Shown here in pieces: positions 17,945-27,176 of a stretch of DNA of 64,000 nucleotides. Under the pieces are notes generated by a model. That model ran no database searches and was not told the origin of the DNA. It saw only the letters and a list, made by a program, of their open reading frames with translations. The number at the start of each line of letters is the position of its first letter. The stretch's first letter is position 1. The DNA comes from Myxococcaceae bacterium. GTDB lineage: Bacteria; Myxococcota; Myxococcia; Myxococcales; Myxococcaceae. The stretch is taken from contig JAEUJQ010000026.1 of the NCBI GenBank assembly GCA_016793095.1, positions 17,817 through 81,816 of the forward strand, in the 5' to 3' direction. Made by a program: the position numbers and the translations under genes.

Positions 17945-18883
17945 TCAGAAATGCCACCCGGTGTCCAGGGAGATGCCCCAGGCGGTGCCGGCCGAAGAGA
18001 ACAGTGGCGTGAGTGGCAACAACGTCAGGTGCAGCTGGCCAGCGGGGCGAACCCGGACGCCCCACAAGAGCCGCACCGTCGCCAGGGGATCGAAGCCCAG
18101 CTCGCCGCCCACGAGGAGGGCCACCCGATGCTCGGGATCGAACGCGCCGATGAGCGCGAATCTGCCGAAGACGCCGGGACGCAGGAACAGCTGCCTCATG
18201 ACGAGCGGCGACGGGACGCGGAGCAGGACATCGGGCGACAACAACCGGAGGCCGAGTGACAGCTCGGCGAAGTCACGCATGAGCAGGCCGACTCGCGTGA
18301 TGGTGAAGAGATCGGGCACGGCGCCGACGGTCATGCCCACCTCCTGGGCCACGACGCCCCGCACGTTGTCGACGCGAACCGCGCGCTCGGTGAAGAGCCG
18401 TTCGGGCGAGTCGAGGCTGAGCCGCTCGCCTGGGAACGAGCGGTCATCCTCCGGCGCGAAGATCGCGGCGATGCCACCGGTGACGAGCACACCCAGCAGC
18501 CAGAGCATCGTGAGGCCCCGGCTGAAGGTGGCGATCTCGACGTCCGCGATGTGCTCGAGGCGAAGCCGGCCACCCGACCATCGCTCACCCCACGAAACCG
18601 TCCGATCGAAGAGGCGGAGCTCGCGTGCCTGCACCCACTCCGTCCACACGCCGTTCGTCGTCGAGAACCGCAGGCGGCTCGACGGCTCGAAGCGAATGGG
18701 GGCCTCGGAGGGACCGACCGGGGCCGCAGGCTCGAGGACGAAGGCGTCGTCCTGACCTGCGCGCAGCGACGCGAGCGCCGAACCGCGGAGCGAGACCGTC
18801 GTCGAGCAGCCCGCCGTCGGGAGGGCGAGGAGCAGGCCCAGCGCCAGGCGACTGAGACACCAGGCAGCAGACGAACAGCGCAC
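17945..18883 (-). CDS. Predicted lipoprotein with internal membrane segment and barrel-like C-terminus
   Basis: A 312-residue protein from a GTG at 18883. It has a lipoprotein signal ending TAGC (cysteine 26) and a second hydrophobic stretch at about 122-141 (WLLGVLVTGGIAAIF). The last ~110 residues alternate polar and non-polar residues and end in GWHF, like outer-membrane beta strands with a terminal aromatic. The mix of a lipid anchor, an inner hydrophobic helix and barrel-like strands is unusual. No known family. It is divergent from the second pentapeptide-repeat gene (110 bases apart). Confidence 0.65.
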   Translation of the reverse strand: MRCSSAAWCLSRLALGLLLALPTAGCSTTVSLRGSALASLRAGQDDAFVLEPAAPVGPSEAPIRFEPSSRLRFSTTNGVWTEWVQARELRLFDRTVSWGERWSGGRLRLEHIADVEIATFSRGLTMLWLLGVLVTGGIAAIFAPEDDRSFPGERLSLDSPERLFTERAVRVDNVRGVVAQEVGMTVGAVPDLFTITRVGLLMRDFAELSLGLRLLSPDVLLRVPSPLVMRQLFLRPGVFGRFALIGAFDPEHRVALLVGGELGFDPLATVRLLWGVRVRPAGQLHLTLLPLTPLFSSAGTAWGISLDTGWHF

Positions 18884-18993
18884 TGCGGAACGGTATCGAC
18901 TCCGGGCGTTTCAGGACACCCCTCCGGGAAGCCAGGCTCGCCTCTGTCGGCGAACGACGTTAGACGGTGGGGCCGCTCAGACCGGAGAACGTG

Positions 18994-20538
18994 ATGCGCC
19001 TTCAACTTTCGTCCATCGTGGTGTTGGCACTGTCTTTCGCGTGCAGTGGCCCCGGTCCCGGACCTGCCGGAGGCGGCAGCGCTGGCGGTGGCTCGGCGGC
19101 GGGTGGCTCGGCGGCGGGCGGCTCGACTGCGGGCGGCTCGACAGCGGGCGGCTCGGCTGCGGGCGGCTCGGCTGCGGGCGGCTCGGCTGCGGGCGGCTCG
19201 GCGGCGGGCGGCTCGACTGCGGGCGGCTCGGCTGCGGGCGGCTCGGCTGCGGGCGGCTCGGCTGCGGGTGGCTCGACCGCTGGTGGAAGCGTCGGCGGTG
19301 GAATGACCGCTGGCGGCATGACGGGAGGTATCGGCACCTTCGTGCGGGTCGGCTTCTTCAATCAGGCGCTCGCGACGGGCCCCGATGGTCGCCTGCACCT
19401 CACCTTCCTCGACGGCGCGGCGGAGCGCATCTGGTACGGCAGCTGCGCCTCGAACTGCTTCACCGAAGCCGCGTGGAACCTCGTCGAGCTCCGCAGCAGC
19501 GCGCAGCTCGGGACGACGACGGTGGGCTCCTACGGCGTGGGCGTCGACAACACGGGCCGCGTGCACCTCCTGGTGGGCGCGGTGACGGGCTCCGGCATGT
19601 CAGCCAACGCGATTCAGTACGGCACCTGCGCCAGCCAGTGCAGCCAGGCGTCCAACTGGACGTGGCTCGACCTCTCGACGGTCGCGCAGGGGCGCAGCAT
19701 CATCGGCGCCACGCGCCCGTTCGTGGTGCAGCCCTCCGGCGCCGTGTCGTTCTTCACCCGCGACCCGGGCGTCCTCGTCACCTGCGCTTCGGGTTGCACC
19801 AGCCTCGCGAACTGGTCCACGCCGGTGCAGCTCAACGCCGACCCGCTGCAGCTCGTCGTGGACGGCACGGGCGCGTTCCACGTGCTCATCGACAAGGGCC
19901 GCTCGGCCAACCAGGAGGTCCTGCTCGGCTACGCCCGCTGCACCTCGAGCTGCTCGGTGCCGGCGAACTGGCCACAGTCTCAGCTCGGCTTCCTGACTGG
20001 CCACCCGGCGTACACCGCCAGCCTCACCGCGACGGCGAGCGGGCGCGTCTTCATGACCTACAACCAGGGCGTCATCACCGTCTCGACCCAGGACAACCGC
20101 AAGCTCACCGTCACCTCGTGCGCCGGCGCGGGCTGTCTCGACCTCACCACGTGGACCTCGTTCACCACCGGCGTCCTCGACGAGGGGAACGACGGCGCCT
20201 GGGTGCAGGCCGACGGCGAGGGCGTGGCGCTCGCCAGCACCACCATCAGCGCGCTGCACCTGCAGGCGTGTGACCAGTCCTGCCAGCTCGCCGGCGGCTG
20301 GAGCCAGAGCCTCACCCTCGACACCAGCGCCGCCATCGCGCAGGTCGTCCCGCCCGCGCTCGGCAGCTCGTGCCCGTCGTCCGCCACGTTCGCCGCCTGG
20401 TACCCGAAGCGCCCCATCGTGGGGGTGGCGCCGGCGGGCCTCGCCGTCATTCACAACCCGAACGCGCTCGTGACCTGTCCCGGCTCCACGGGGCCGTCGT
20501 CGAGGCCGCCCATCGGCCGCATCTTCACCACCTTCTGA
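18994..20538 (+). CDS. Pentapeptide (A/T)AGGS lipoprotein with repeat-rich C-terminal domain
   Basis: A 514-residue lipoprotein (SFAC lipobox, cysteine 17). The ATG at 18994 sits eight bases after a GGAG. A Gly/Pro start leads into about 16 (A/T)AGGS pentapeptides and a GGG/GGM variant tail (residues about 25-113). The remaining ~400 residues contain regular WYGSCASNCF / QYGTCASQCSQASNW / VTCASGCTSLANW / RCTSSCSVPANW motifs about 45-60 residues apart, each with paired cysteines, suggesting a sialidase-like or WD-type propeller with one disulphide per blade. No catalytic residues are identifiable. It uses the same anchor-spacer-head design as the protein at 9570-10811 but with a different head. 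Confidence 0.8.
   Translation: MRLQLSSIVVLALSFACSGPGPGPAGGGSAGGGSAAGGSAAGGSTAGGSTAGGSAAGGSAAGGSAAGGSAAGGSTAGGSAAGGSAAGGSAAGGSTAGGSVGGGMTAGGMTGGIGTFVRVGFFNQALATGPDGRLHLTFLDGAAERIWYGSCASNCFTEAAWNLVELRSSAQLGTTTVGSYGVGVDNTGRVHLLVGAVTGSGMSANAIQYGTCASQCSQASNWTWLDLSTVAQGRSIIGATRPFVVQPSGAVSFFTRDPGVLVTCASGCTSLANWSTPVQLNADPLQLVVDGTGAFHVLIDKGRSANQEVLLGYARCTSSCSVPANWPQSQLGFLTGHPAYTASLTATASGRVFMTYNQGVITVSTQDNRKLTVTSCAGAGCLDLTTWTSFTTGVLDEGNDGAWVQADGEGVALASTTISALHLQACDQSCQLAGGWSQSLTLDTSAAIAQVVPPALGSSCPSSATFAAWYPKRPIVGVAPAGLAVIHNPNALVTCPGSTGPSSRPPIGRIFTTF
19066..19330 (+). repeat. 15-nt repeat encoding (A/T)AGGS pentapeptides
   Basis: About 265 bases of in-frame 15-base repeats with unit GGCGGCTCGGCTGCG lie inside the lipoprotein gene. 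Copies are more uniform here than in the array at 9654-10103: TCG and GCTGCG dominate, and one block of five units appears twice. That suggests more recent amplification. The 3' end decays into GGTGGA/GGCGGC variants. Confidence 0.85.
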
Positions 20539-20550
20539 CCGGGCGGCAGG

Positions 20551-23500
20551 TCACGAGACTGACGCTGGCGGTGGGGCCTCACCTGTCGCCTCTCCCGGCG
20601 GCGTCGGGGCTGACACCAGGCTCGCAGCCACCCGCTTCGGCACCAGCAGCATGCGCATGATGCCCGGGAAGACGACGAGCATCAGCACCGTCGCGCCGAC
20701 GATGCCGAAGATGACGACCGTCGCCAGCGGCCGCTGCACCTCGCTCCCGGCCCCCGAGTTGAGCGCCATGGGCGCGAAGCCGAGCGCCGCGACGGCCGCC
20801 GTCGTCAACACGGCCCGAAGCGTGTGCGACGCGCCCTCGATGATCGCCTCGTCGAGCGGCCGACCCTGCTCGAGCTCGCGCCGCACCTCCGACGCCATCA
20901 CGACGCCGTTCAGCACCGCCACGCCGGCCAACGCGATGAACCCCACCGCCGCTGGAATGCTGAACGCCATGCCGCGCACCAGCAGGCCCGCGAGGCCGCC
21001 GATCAGCGCCAGCGGCACCAGGGTGAAGACCGCGAGGGCCTGGCGCGGACTGCCGAACGCGAGGATGAGCATCACCATGATGATCGCGAGCGCGAGCGGC
21101 ACCACCAACGCGAGCCGCGCCTGCGCGCGCGCGAAGTTCTCGAACTGGCCGCCCCACGACACCGCGTAGCCGGTGGGGAGCGCCACCTCGGTCGCGACCT
21201 TCTGCCTCGCCTCGGTCACCCACGAGACCAGGTCTCGGCCGCGCAGGTTGACCTCGACGCGAACGGTGCGCTCGAAGTTCTCGCGGCGGACCGTCGTCGG
21301 CCCCTCGAGCTCGCGCACGGCGCCCAGCTCGTCGAGGTTCACGAGCTTGTCGTCGAAGGTCTCGACCTGGAGATCGCCGACGGCGTTGGGCGACGGCGCG
21401 CTGGGGGGCACGATGACGCGCACGTCGAAGCGTCGCGGCCCATCGTAGATGGTGCCCACCTTGCGCCCGACGCGCGCCGCCTCGATGGTCTCGAAGGCCT
21501 TCTCGAGCTCGACGCCGTAGCGGGCCAGCCGCTCGCGGTCCGGCGTGAACGTCAGCGTCGGCATGCCGGTGAGGCGCTCGATGCGGACGTCGCCGGTGCC
21601 CTGGATCCGGCGCACCACCTCGCCGATGGCGGCGGCCTTCTCGTTGAGCACGGGCAGCTCCTTCCCCGACAGGCGAATCGCCACGTCCGCGCGGCTGCCC
21701 GAGATGAGCTCGTTGGTGCGGTCTTCGATGGGCTGGCTCACCGACACGAAGGTGCCCGGCACCCGGTCCTCGATGCGGGCCTTGAGGAGCTTCGCCATGC
21801 CCTCGAAGGTCTTCGCCGAGGTCCACTCCTGCTCGGGCTTCATGCGAATGAGCATGTCGGTCGCGTCGTTCCCGCGCGGGTCGAAGGCCATCTCGGCCCG
21901 CCCCGTCATCCCCAGCACGGCGCGCGCGTCGGGCAGCTCCATCACCGCCTGCTCGACCTGCAGGTCGAGCCTCCGCGCCTCGGTGAGGGCGACCGACGGC
22001 GGCCGGCGAATGCCGAGCACGATGTCGCCTTCCTGAATGCGCGGCACGAACTCGGCTCCCCGGGTGGACTGCGCAAGCCCCAGGCCGAGCAGCAGCGTCA
22101 CCGAGACCAGCGCCCACACCACGCGGTGCTTGAGCGCCCCCGGCAGCGCGGCGCGATAGCGGGCGGTGAGGCGCTCGAGCCAGTGCGGGCCATGCTCGAT
22201 GCGCCCGGGCAGGAGAAAGGCCATCACTCCCGGGAACAGCGCGATTGAATAGAAGAGCGCTCCAAGCAGGGCCGCGGCCATCACGATCGTCATCGGCCGG
22301 AACATCTTGCCCTCGACGCCCTCGAGGGTGAGCAGGGGCAGGTAGACGAGCATGATGATGGCAACCGAGAACGCCACCGGCCTCGCCACCGAACCGGCTG
22401 CCTTGCCCAGTCGTTCATCACGTTCTTCGGCCGTTCGCATCGACACGCCAGCCACGGCCGCCAGCACGCCCTCGAGCACGACGATGGGCCCATCGACGAG
22501 GAAGCCGAAGTCGATGGCGCCCAGCGACATGAGATCGCCGGTCACGCCCAACCCGTGCATCACGAAGAGGGCCACGCTCATCGACGCCGGAATGCCCAGC
22601 ACCACCGCGAACGCGCCGCGCAGACTGCCGAGGAACACCGCGAGCACGAGCAGCACGACGAGCGCCCCTTCAGCGAGGTTCTTGAGCACCGTCACCAGCA
22701 CCCGGTTCACGAACTCGGAGCGGTCGTACATCGTGGTGAGCTTGACCCCCGGCGGCAGCGTCGCCGACAGCTCGCGGACCCGGTCCTTCACGGCGGTGAT
22801 GACGTCACGGCTGTTCGCGCCGAGCACCATCATCACCGTGCCAGCCACGACCTCGCCCTTGCCGTCCTTGGTGGCGACGCCGTAGCGCAGGGCCGGGCCC
22901 ACCTTCACGTCGGCGACCTGCTTCACCGTCACGCGCTGGGTGCCGCCGCGCACCACCACGCTCTCGAGATCATCTTCGTCGAGCAGCAGGCCCTCGCCCC
23001 GCAGCAGCAGGTTCTCACCCCGGTACTCGAGGTACCCGCCACCGACGCTGGACGTCGCGCGACCGATGGCAGCTTCGAGCTCGTTGATCGTGAGGTTGAA
23101 GGCCGCCAGCCGCGTGGGCGAGGTGACGACGTGGTATTGCTTGAGCTCGCCTCCCAGCGTGTTCACCTCGATGACGCCGGGCACGGAGCGCAGGCGTGGC
23201 ACCAGCTCCCAGTCGAGCAACGTGCGCAGCTGCATCGCCGAGTGCGCGCCCGTCTCGCTCTCGACCGCAAAGAAGAAGATCTCTCCGAGGCCGGTGGACA
23301 CCGGCGCCAGCTGAGGCGGGGGAATGAAGGGGGGGAGATCGGGCGTCACCTCGCGCAGCCGCTCGGCCACCAGCTGGCGTGCGAACCAGATGCTGGTGCC
23401 GTCCTTGAAGACGGCGGTGATGACCGAGAGTGACGCGCGCGACACGCTGCGTACCTCGAGGAGGCCGGGCATGCCGTTGAGCGCCAGCTCCATCGGCGTC

Positions 23501-23697
23501 GTCACCATGCGCTCGGCGTCGGTGGGCGAGAGGCCGGGCGCCTCGGTGACGATGGTGACCTGCACGTTGCTGACGTCGGGCAGCGCGTCGATGGGCAGTC
23601 GTGTTGCGGCGTACAGCCCTGCATGCAGCAGGGCGCCCAGGATGGCGACGACGGCCCCTTTGCGGCGAATGGACGCCAGGACGATCCGCTCGAGCAT
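20551..23697 (-). CDS. Heavy-metal efflux RND pump, CusA/CzcA type
   Basis: A 1048-residue inner-membrane proton antiporter of the HME-RND family. It has the hallmark N-terminal helix followed by LPIDALPDVSNVQVTIVTEAPG, two large periplasmic loops and 12 predicted membrane helices. The TM4 motif AIDFGFLVDGPIVVLE at about 393-410 carries the aspartates of the proton relay, as in CzcA and CusA. Length matches the family (about 1030-1070). Metal specificity cannot be read from sequence by eye. No membrane-fusion (CzcB) or outer-membrane (CzcC) gene is adjacent, so the tripartite partners must be encoded elsewhere or the pump is orphaned. It is convergent with the upstream lipoprotein gene across 12 bases. 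Confidence 0.92.
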   Translation of the reverse strand: MLERIVLASIRRKGAVVAILGALLHAGLYAATRLPIDALPDVSNVQVTIVTEAPGLSPTDAERMVTTPMELALNGMPGLLEVRSVSRASLSVITAVFKDGTSIWFARQLVAERLREVTPDLPPFIPPPQLAPVSTGLGEIFFFAVESETGAHSAMQLRTLLDWELVPRLRSVPGVIEVNTLGGELKQYHVVTSPTRLAAFNLTINELEAAIGRATSSVGGGYLEYRGENLLLRGEGLLLDEDDLESVVVRGGTQRVTVKQVADVKVGPALRYGVATKDGKGEVVAGTVMMVLGANSRDVITAVKDRVRELSATLPPGVKLTTMYDRSEFVNRVLVTVLKNLAEGALVVLLVLAVFLGSLRGAFAVVLGIPASMSVALFVMHGLGVTGDLMSLGAIDFGFLVDGPIVVLEGVLAAVAGVSMRTAEERDERLGKAAGSVARPVAFSVAIIMLVYLPLLTLEGVEGKMFRPMTIVMAAALLGALFYSIALFPGVMAFLLPGRIEHGPHWLERLTARYRAALPGALKHRVVWALVSVTLLLGLGLAQSTRGAEFVPRIQEGDIVLGIRRPPSVALTEARRLDLQVEQAVMELPDARAVLGMTGRAEMAFDPRGNDATDMLIRMKPEQEWTSAKTFEGMAKLLKARIEDRVPGTFVSVSQPIEDRTNELISGSRADVAIRLSGKELPVLNEKAAAIGEVVRRIQGTGDVRIERLTGMPTLTFTPDRERLARYGVELEKAFETIEAARVGRKVGTIYDGPRRFDVRVIVPPSAPSPNAVGDLQVETFDDKLVNLDELGAVRELEGPTTVRRENFERTVRVEVNLRGRDLVSWVTEARQKVATEVALPTGYAVSWGGQFENFARAQARLALVVPLALAIIMVMLILAFGSPRQALAVFTLVPLALIGGLAGLLVRGMAFSIPAAVGFIALAGVAVLNGVVMASEVRRELEQGRPLDEAIIEGASHTLRAVLTTAAVAALGFAPMALNSGAGSEVQRPLATVVIFGIVGATVLMLVVFPGIMRMLLVPKRVAASLVSAPTPPGEATGEAPPPASVS

Positions 23698-23864
23698 CGG
23701 GGCCTCTTACCGACGGCCCTCCAGACCCGCAACCTGCTGACGTTCCTCCTGTTCCTGTCCGAATCCCGCTCCTGGGTGGCACGGACTTCCCAGAAAACCG
23801 GGCTCGACCGGTCTCTTCCACGACACGGGAGCGGCCGGCCCCGACTGGAGATGGAGACCGAGGC

Positions 23865-26630
23865 ATGTGCACACGAGGGACGATGACGGGGTGGGTGGTG
23901 CTGGCGCTGGTGGCGAGCGCCTGTCTGGCGCCGACGGCAGAGCCAGGCGCTTCGGCCGATGGAGGCGCGGGCGATGCAGGCTCGGTCGCACTGGCGACGC
24001 TCGAGGTGAGTCCAGCGACGCTCACGCTGCCCCTGGGCGGGACGGCGCCGGTGCGGGTGCTGTCGGTGCAACCGGACGGCACGGTCGTCGACGTCACCGC
24101 CACCGCGGAGCTCCGGAGCGAGCCTGAAGGCATCGTCAGCGTGAGCGAAGGGCAGGTGCGCGGCGTCGCGGCCGGCTCGGTGCTGCTGACGGCTCGGGCA
24201 AGTCAGCTCGAAGCGCGCGCGTCGGTGACGGTCCTGCCTGCGCAGGTGCGCTCCATCGAGGTGTCGATGACGGAGTCGTCCTTCCTGAAGGGCGCCGTCA
24301 TCGACGCCGCCGCGCTCGCGACCCTCACCGACGAGACCCGCCTCGACGTCACCGCGACCGCACAGTGGGTGGTAGACCCGCCCCGAGGCGCGACGGACGT
24401 GCTGCGCCTCATCGCGCCGGGCCGCTTCCTGGCGGTGGAGCCGGGCGAGGCGCGCGTGCGGGCCACCGTCGCGGCCATCTCGGGCTCAGCCGACCTCACC
24501 GTGCGCGACTCGCGCTTCCTCTCGCTCACCGTGACGCCGGGCGCGGCGATGGTGGCCGTGTCGGGGGCCGTTCAGCTCAGCGCGAAAGCGAGCGCTGCCG
24601 ACGGCAGTGAAGTCGACGTCACCCGCGCCGCCACGTGGACCTCGAGCGCTCCCACCTTCGCCGTGGACGCCCAGGGGCTCGCGCTGGCGAAGTCACCCGG
24701 CGCGGCGACGGTCACGGCCACCTTCGAAGGGCTCGAGGGCAGCGCGACGCTGTCCGCGACCGAGGCCACGGCGCGACAGCTCGCGTTCATGCCGGGCTCC
24801 CTCACCCTCGGCGTGCGCACGACGGCTGCGTTCCGGCTCATCGCCACCTTCAGCGACGGCTCGACGTCGGACGTCACGTCGCTCGCCACCTTCTCGTCGT
24901 CAGCACCGGCCATCGCGAGCGTGTCGTCTTCGGGCGTCCGCGGCGTCGTGTCGGGGCTGTCGGCGGGCGCCGCTTCCATCACCGCGCGGTTCGCCACGTT
25001 GTCCGCGAGTGCGCCGGTCGTCGTCACGGCGGCGGCCATGCAGTCGCTCGAGCTGACGCCCCGCAGCCTCACCCTCGCGGGGAACGCCGTCGTGTCGGTG
25101 CGCGCGCGGGCCACGTACGCCGACGGCTCGCAGGCCGACGTCACCGAGCAGGCGCTGTGGGGCAGCGATGACGCCTCCATCGCCGCCGCCTCGAACGTCG
25201 CCGGCGCGAAGGGGCAGGTGCGCGGGCTGGGCGGCGGCGCGACGCGCATCCATGCCGTCGTCGGGAGCGCGCGCGCCCAGGCCGACGTGACGGTGCAGGC
25301 GGCGACGCTGCAGACCCTCGAGGTCGCGCCGGGCGCGGTGAGCGTCGAGGCGGGCCGCACCACGCAACTGCGCGCGATGGCCTTCTTCTCGGACGGGGCG
25401 GTGCGAGACGTCACGGCGCAGGCGACCTGGTCGAGCCTCGCGCCCATGGTGGCGTCGGTCAGCCCCCGGGGCCTCGTCCGGGGCCTCGTCTCGGGCCCGG
25501 CGAGCATTCAGGCGACCTTCCAGGGCCGCACGGCGACCGGCACGGTGCGGGTCGAGCAGCCGACGCTCGTGCAGCTCTCGGTGAGCCCCGGCGTGCTTTC
25601 GGTGCCGCTCGGGCTGCCCGCGGGCTTCGAAGCCACAGCGGCGTACTCCGACGGCAGCACCCTGCCGGTGACGGATCAGGTGCAGTGGACGTCGTCGAAC
25701 CCCGCCGTCGCCGAGGTGCTGCTGTCGCAGGGCTACGCCTACCTGGACAGCAAGCAGGCCGGCACCATCGTCATCACCGCGTCCATGATGGGCGTCGCAC
25801 CCGCCCGCGTGTCCGTGACGGTGACGACGGCGACGCTCACGCGCCTCGACGTCAGCCCTGCGCGTCCCGTCCTCCCCGTTGGCGCGTACGTCGAGCTGGA
25901 CGCCTCGGGCATCTACAGCGACCTCACCACCCAGTACCTGCGCTACGCCGCCTCGTGGACGTCGTCGGACCCGGCGGTGGCCACCGTCGGCAACGGCTAC
26001 CAGGACAAGGGCTTCGTCACCGCGCTGCGCGCCGGCACCACCACCATCACCGCGACGTTCGGGGGCGTGTCGTCATCGACGGTGCTGACGGTGACGAGCG
26101 CGACGCTGACGCAACTGCAGGTGACGCCGTTCGCGCCGCGGCTGCCCATCGGCTTCGACACCTCGCTGCGCGCCACCGGCCTCTACAGCGACAACAGCAC
26201 CCGCGATCTGACGTACCTCGTCTCGTGGACCTCGAGCGCCCCTGCCGTCGCGACCGTCGGGAGCTGGGCCTCGCTGCAGCCCATCCAGGCAGGCAGCGCC
26301 ACCATCACGGCCACCCTCGGCGGCGTGCAGGGCACCACGGTCGTCACCGTTTCCAGCGCGACCCTCACCGGCCTCACCCTCTCGATGGCGTCGATGGCGC
26401 CGCTGGCGGTGCAGGAGACCCGCAAGCTGAGCGCCAGGGGCAGCTTCTCGGACGGCTCGGAGCTGGACGTCACGCCCTACGTCACCTGGCTGTCGAGCGC
26501 GGCGACGGTGGCGGCGGTCAGCAACGCGTGGCCGTCGAACGGCGAGGTCAAGGGGCTCTCGAGCGGCAGCACCACCGTCAGCGCCGTCCGCGGCAGCATC
26601 AGCGCCGCGGTGACCATTCAGGTGCAGTGA
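23865..26630 (+). CDS. Lipoprotein built of bacterial Ig-like (Big2) repeats
   Basis: A protein of about 920 residues; the start is either ATG 23865 or ATG 23883, both leading into the same signal with an ASAC lipobox. The mature part is about ten tandem immunoglobulin-like Big2 domains of 80-90 residues. Each has a LxVSPATLTLPLG or equivalent first strand, a YSDGSTxDVT loop, a WTSSxPxVATV strand and a GxxTITAxxGG closing strand. Such stacks make long surface rods and are often adhesive. No enzymatic domain. The ECF sigma operon begins 57 bases after its stop on the same strand. Confidence 0.85.
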   Translation: MCTRGTMTGWVVLALVASACLAPTAEPGASADGGAGDAGSVALATLEVSPATLTLPLGGTAPVRVLSVQPDGTVVDVTATAELRSEPEGIVSVSEGQVRGVAAGSVLLTARASQLEARASVTVLPAQVRSIEVSMTESSFLKGAVIDAAALATLTDETRLDVTATAQWVVDPPRGATDVLRLIAPGRFLAVEPGEARVRATVAAISGSADLTVRDSRFLSLTVTPGAAMVAVSGAVQLSAKASAADGSEVDVTRAATWTSSAPTFAVDAQGLALAKSPGAATVTATFEGLEGSATLSATEATARQLAFMPGSLTLGVRTTAAFRLIATFSDGSTSDVTSLATFSSSAPAIASVSSSGVRGVVSGLSAGAASITARFATLSASAPVVVTAAAMQSLELTPRSLTLAGNAVVSVRARATYADGSQADVTEQALWGSDDASIAAASNVAGAKGQVRGLGGGATRIHAVVGSARAQADVTVQAATLQTLEVAPGAVSVEAGRTTQLRAMAFFSDGAVRDVTAQATWSSLAPMVASVSPRGLVRGLVSGPASIQATFQGRTATGTVRVEQPTLVQLSVSPGVLSVPLGLPAGFEATAAYSDGSTLPVTDQVQWTSSNPAVAEVLLSQGYAYLDSKQAGTIVITASMMGVAPARVSVTVTTATLTRLDVSPARPVLPVGAYVELDASGIYSDLTTQYLRYAASWTSSDPAVATVGNGYQDKGFVTALRAGTTTITATFGGVSSSTVLTVTSATLTQLQVTPFAPRLPIGFDTSLRATGLYSDNSTRDLTYLVSWTSSAPAVATVGSWASLQPIQAGSATITATLGGVQGTTVVTVSSATLTGLTLSMASMAPLAVQETRKLSARGSFSDGSELDVTPYVTWLSSAATVAAVSNAWPSNGEVKGLSSGSTTVSAVRGSISAAVTIQVQ

Positions 26631-26687
26631 GCCGCGGGCCGGCGCCGCGGTCGTCCCGACGGACCCTGCTATGAGTCGTCCCGGTCC

Positions 26688-27176
26688 GTGACGAACGAGG
26701 CGCTTGGCCAGCTCTACACGCGGTACGGCGCGTACGTGCACCGGCGCTGCCGTGCCTTGATGGGGAATGACGCTGACGCGAACGACGCCCTGCAGGAGAC
26801 CTTCATGCGCGTGCAGCGCTACCCCCCTGGCGAAGACGTGATGGCGCTGCTGCCGTGGCTCTACACGGTGGCAGCCCGGGTGTGCTTCGACCAGCTCGCA
26901 CACCGCCGGCGCGCGGAGCCGATGGGGCTCCTCGGCCGGGTGACGGCGTGGTTCGACCGCCCCACGACCGGCTCGGTGGAAGAGAAGCTGTGCCTCGGCG
27001 GGGAGCTGGCCCGCCTCGACGAGACGACGCGCGAGATGGCGATGCTGCACTGGCTCGACGGGCTGACGCAGGACGAGGTGGCCACGAAGACGGGCTACTC
27101 GCGCAAGACGGTGGGGGTGAAGCTGAAGAGCGCCGAGGGCGTGCTGCGTGAGGCCCTTCGTGGAGGCGTGACATGA
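26688..27176 (+). CDS. ECF-type RNA polymerase sigma factor
   Basis: A 162-residue sigma-70 family protein. Region 2 covers about residues 6-70 (LYTRYGAYVHRRCRALMGNDADANDALQETFMRV is the region 2 core, shown here as separate elements). Region 4 covers about 105-160 (MLHWLDGLTQDEVATKTGYSRKTV, the helix-turn-helix for the -35 element). It starts at a GTG at 26688 and lacks regions 1 and 3, as ECF factors do. Its stop overlaps the start of the membrane anti-sigma-like gene (ATGA). I see no obvious copy of the ECF consensus GGAAC/CGTC upstream. It is likely held inactive by the downstream protein and controls this operon and others. Confidence 0.9.
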   Translation: MTNEALGQLYTRYGAYVHRRCRALMGNDADANDALQETFMRVQRYPPGEDVMALLPWLYTVAARVCFDQLAHRRRAEPMGLLGRVTAWFDRPTTGSVEEKLCLGGELARLDETTREMAMLHWLDGLTQDEVATKTGYSRKTVGVKLKSAEGVLREALRGGVT

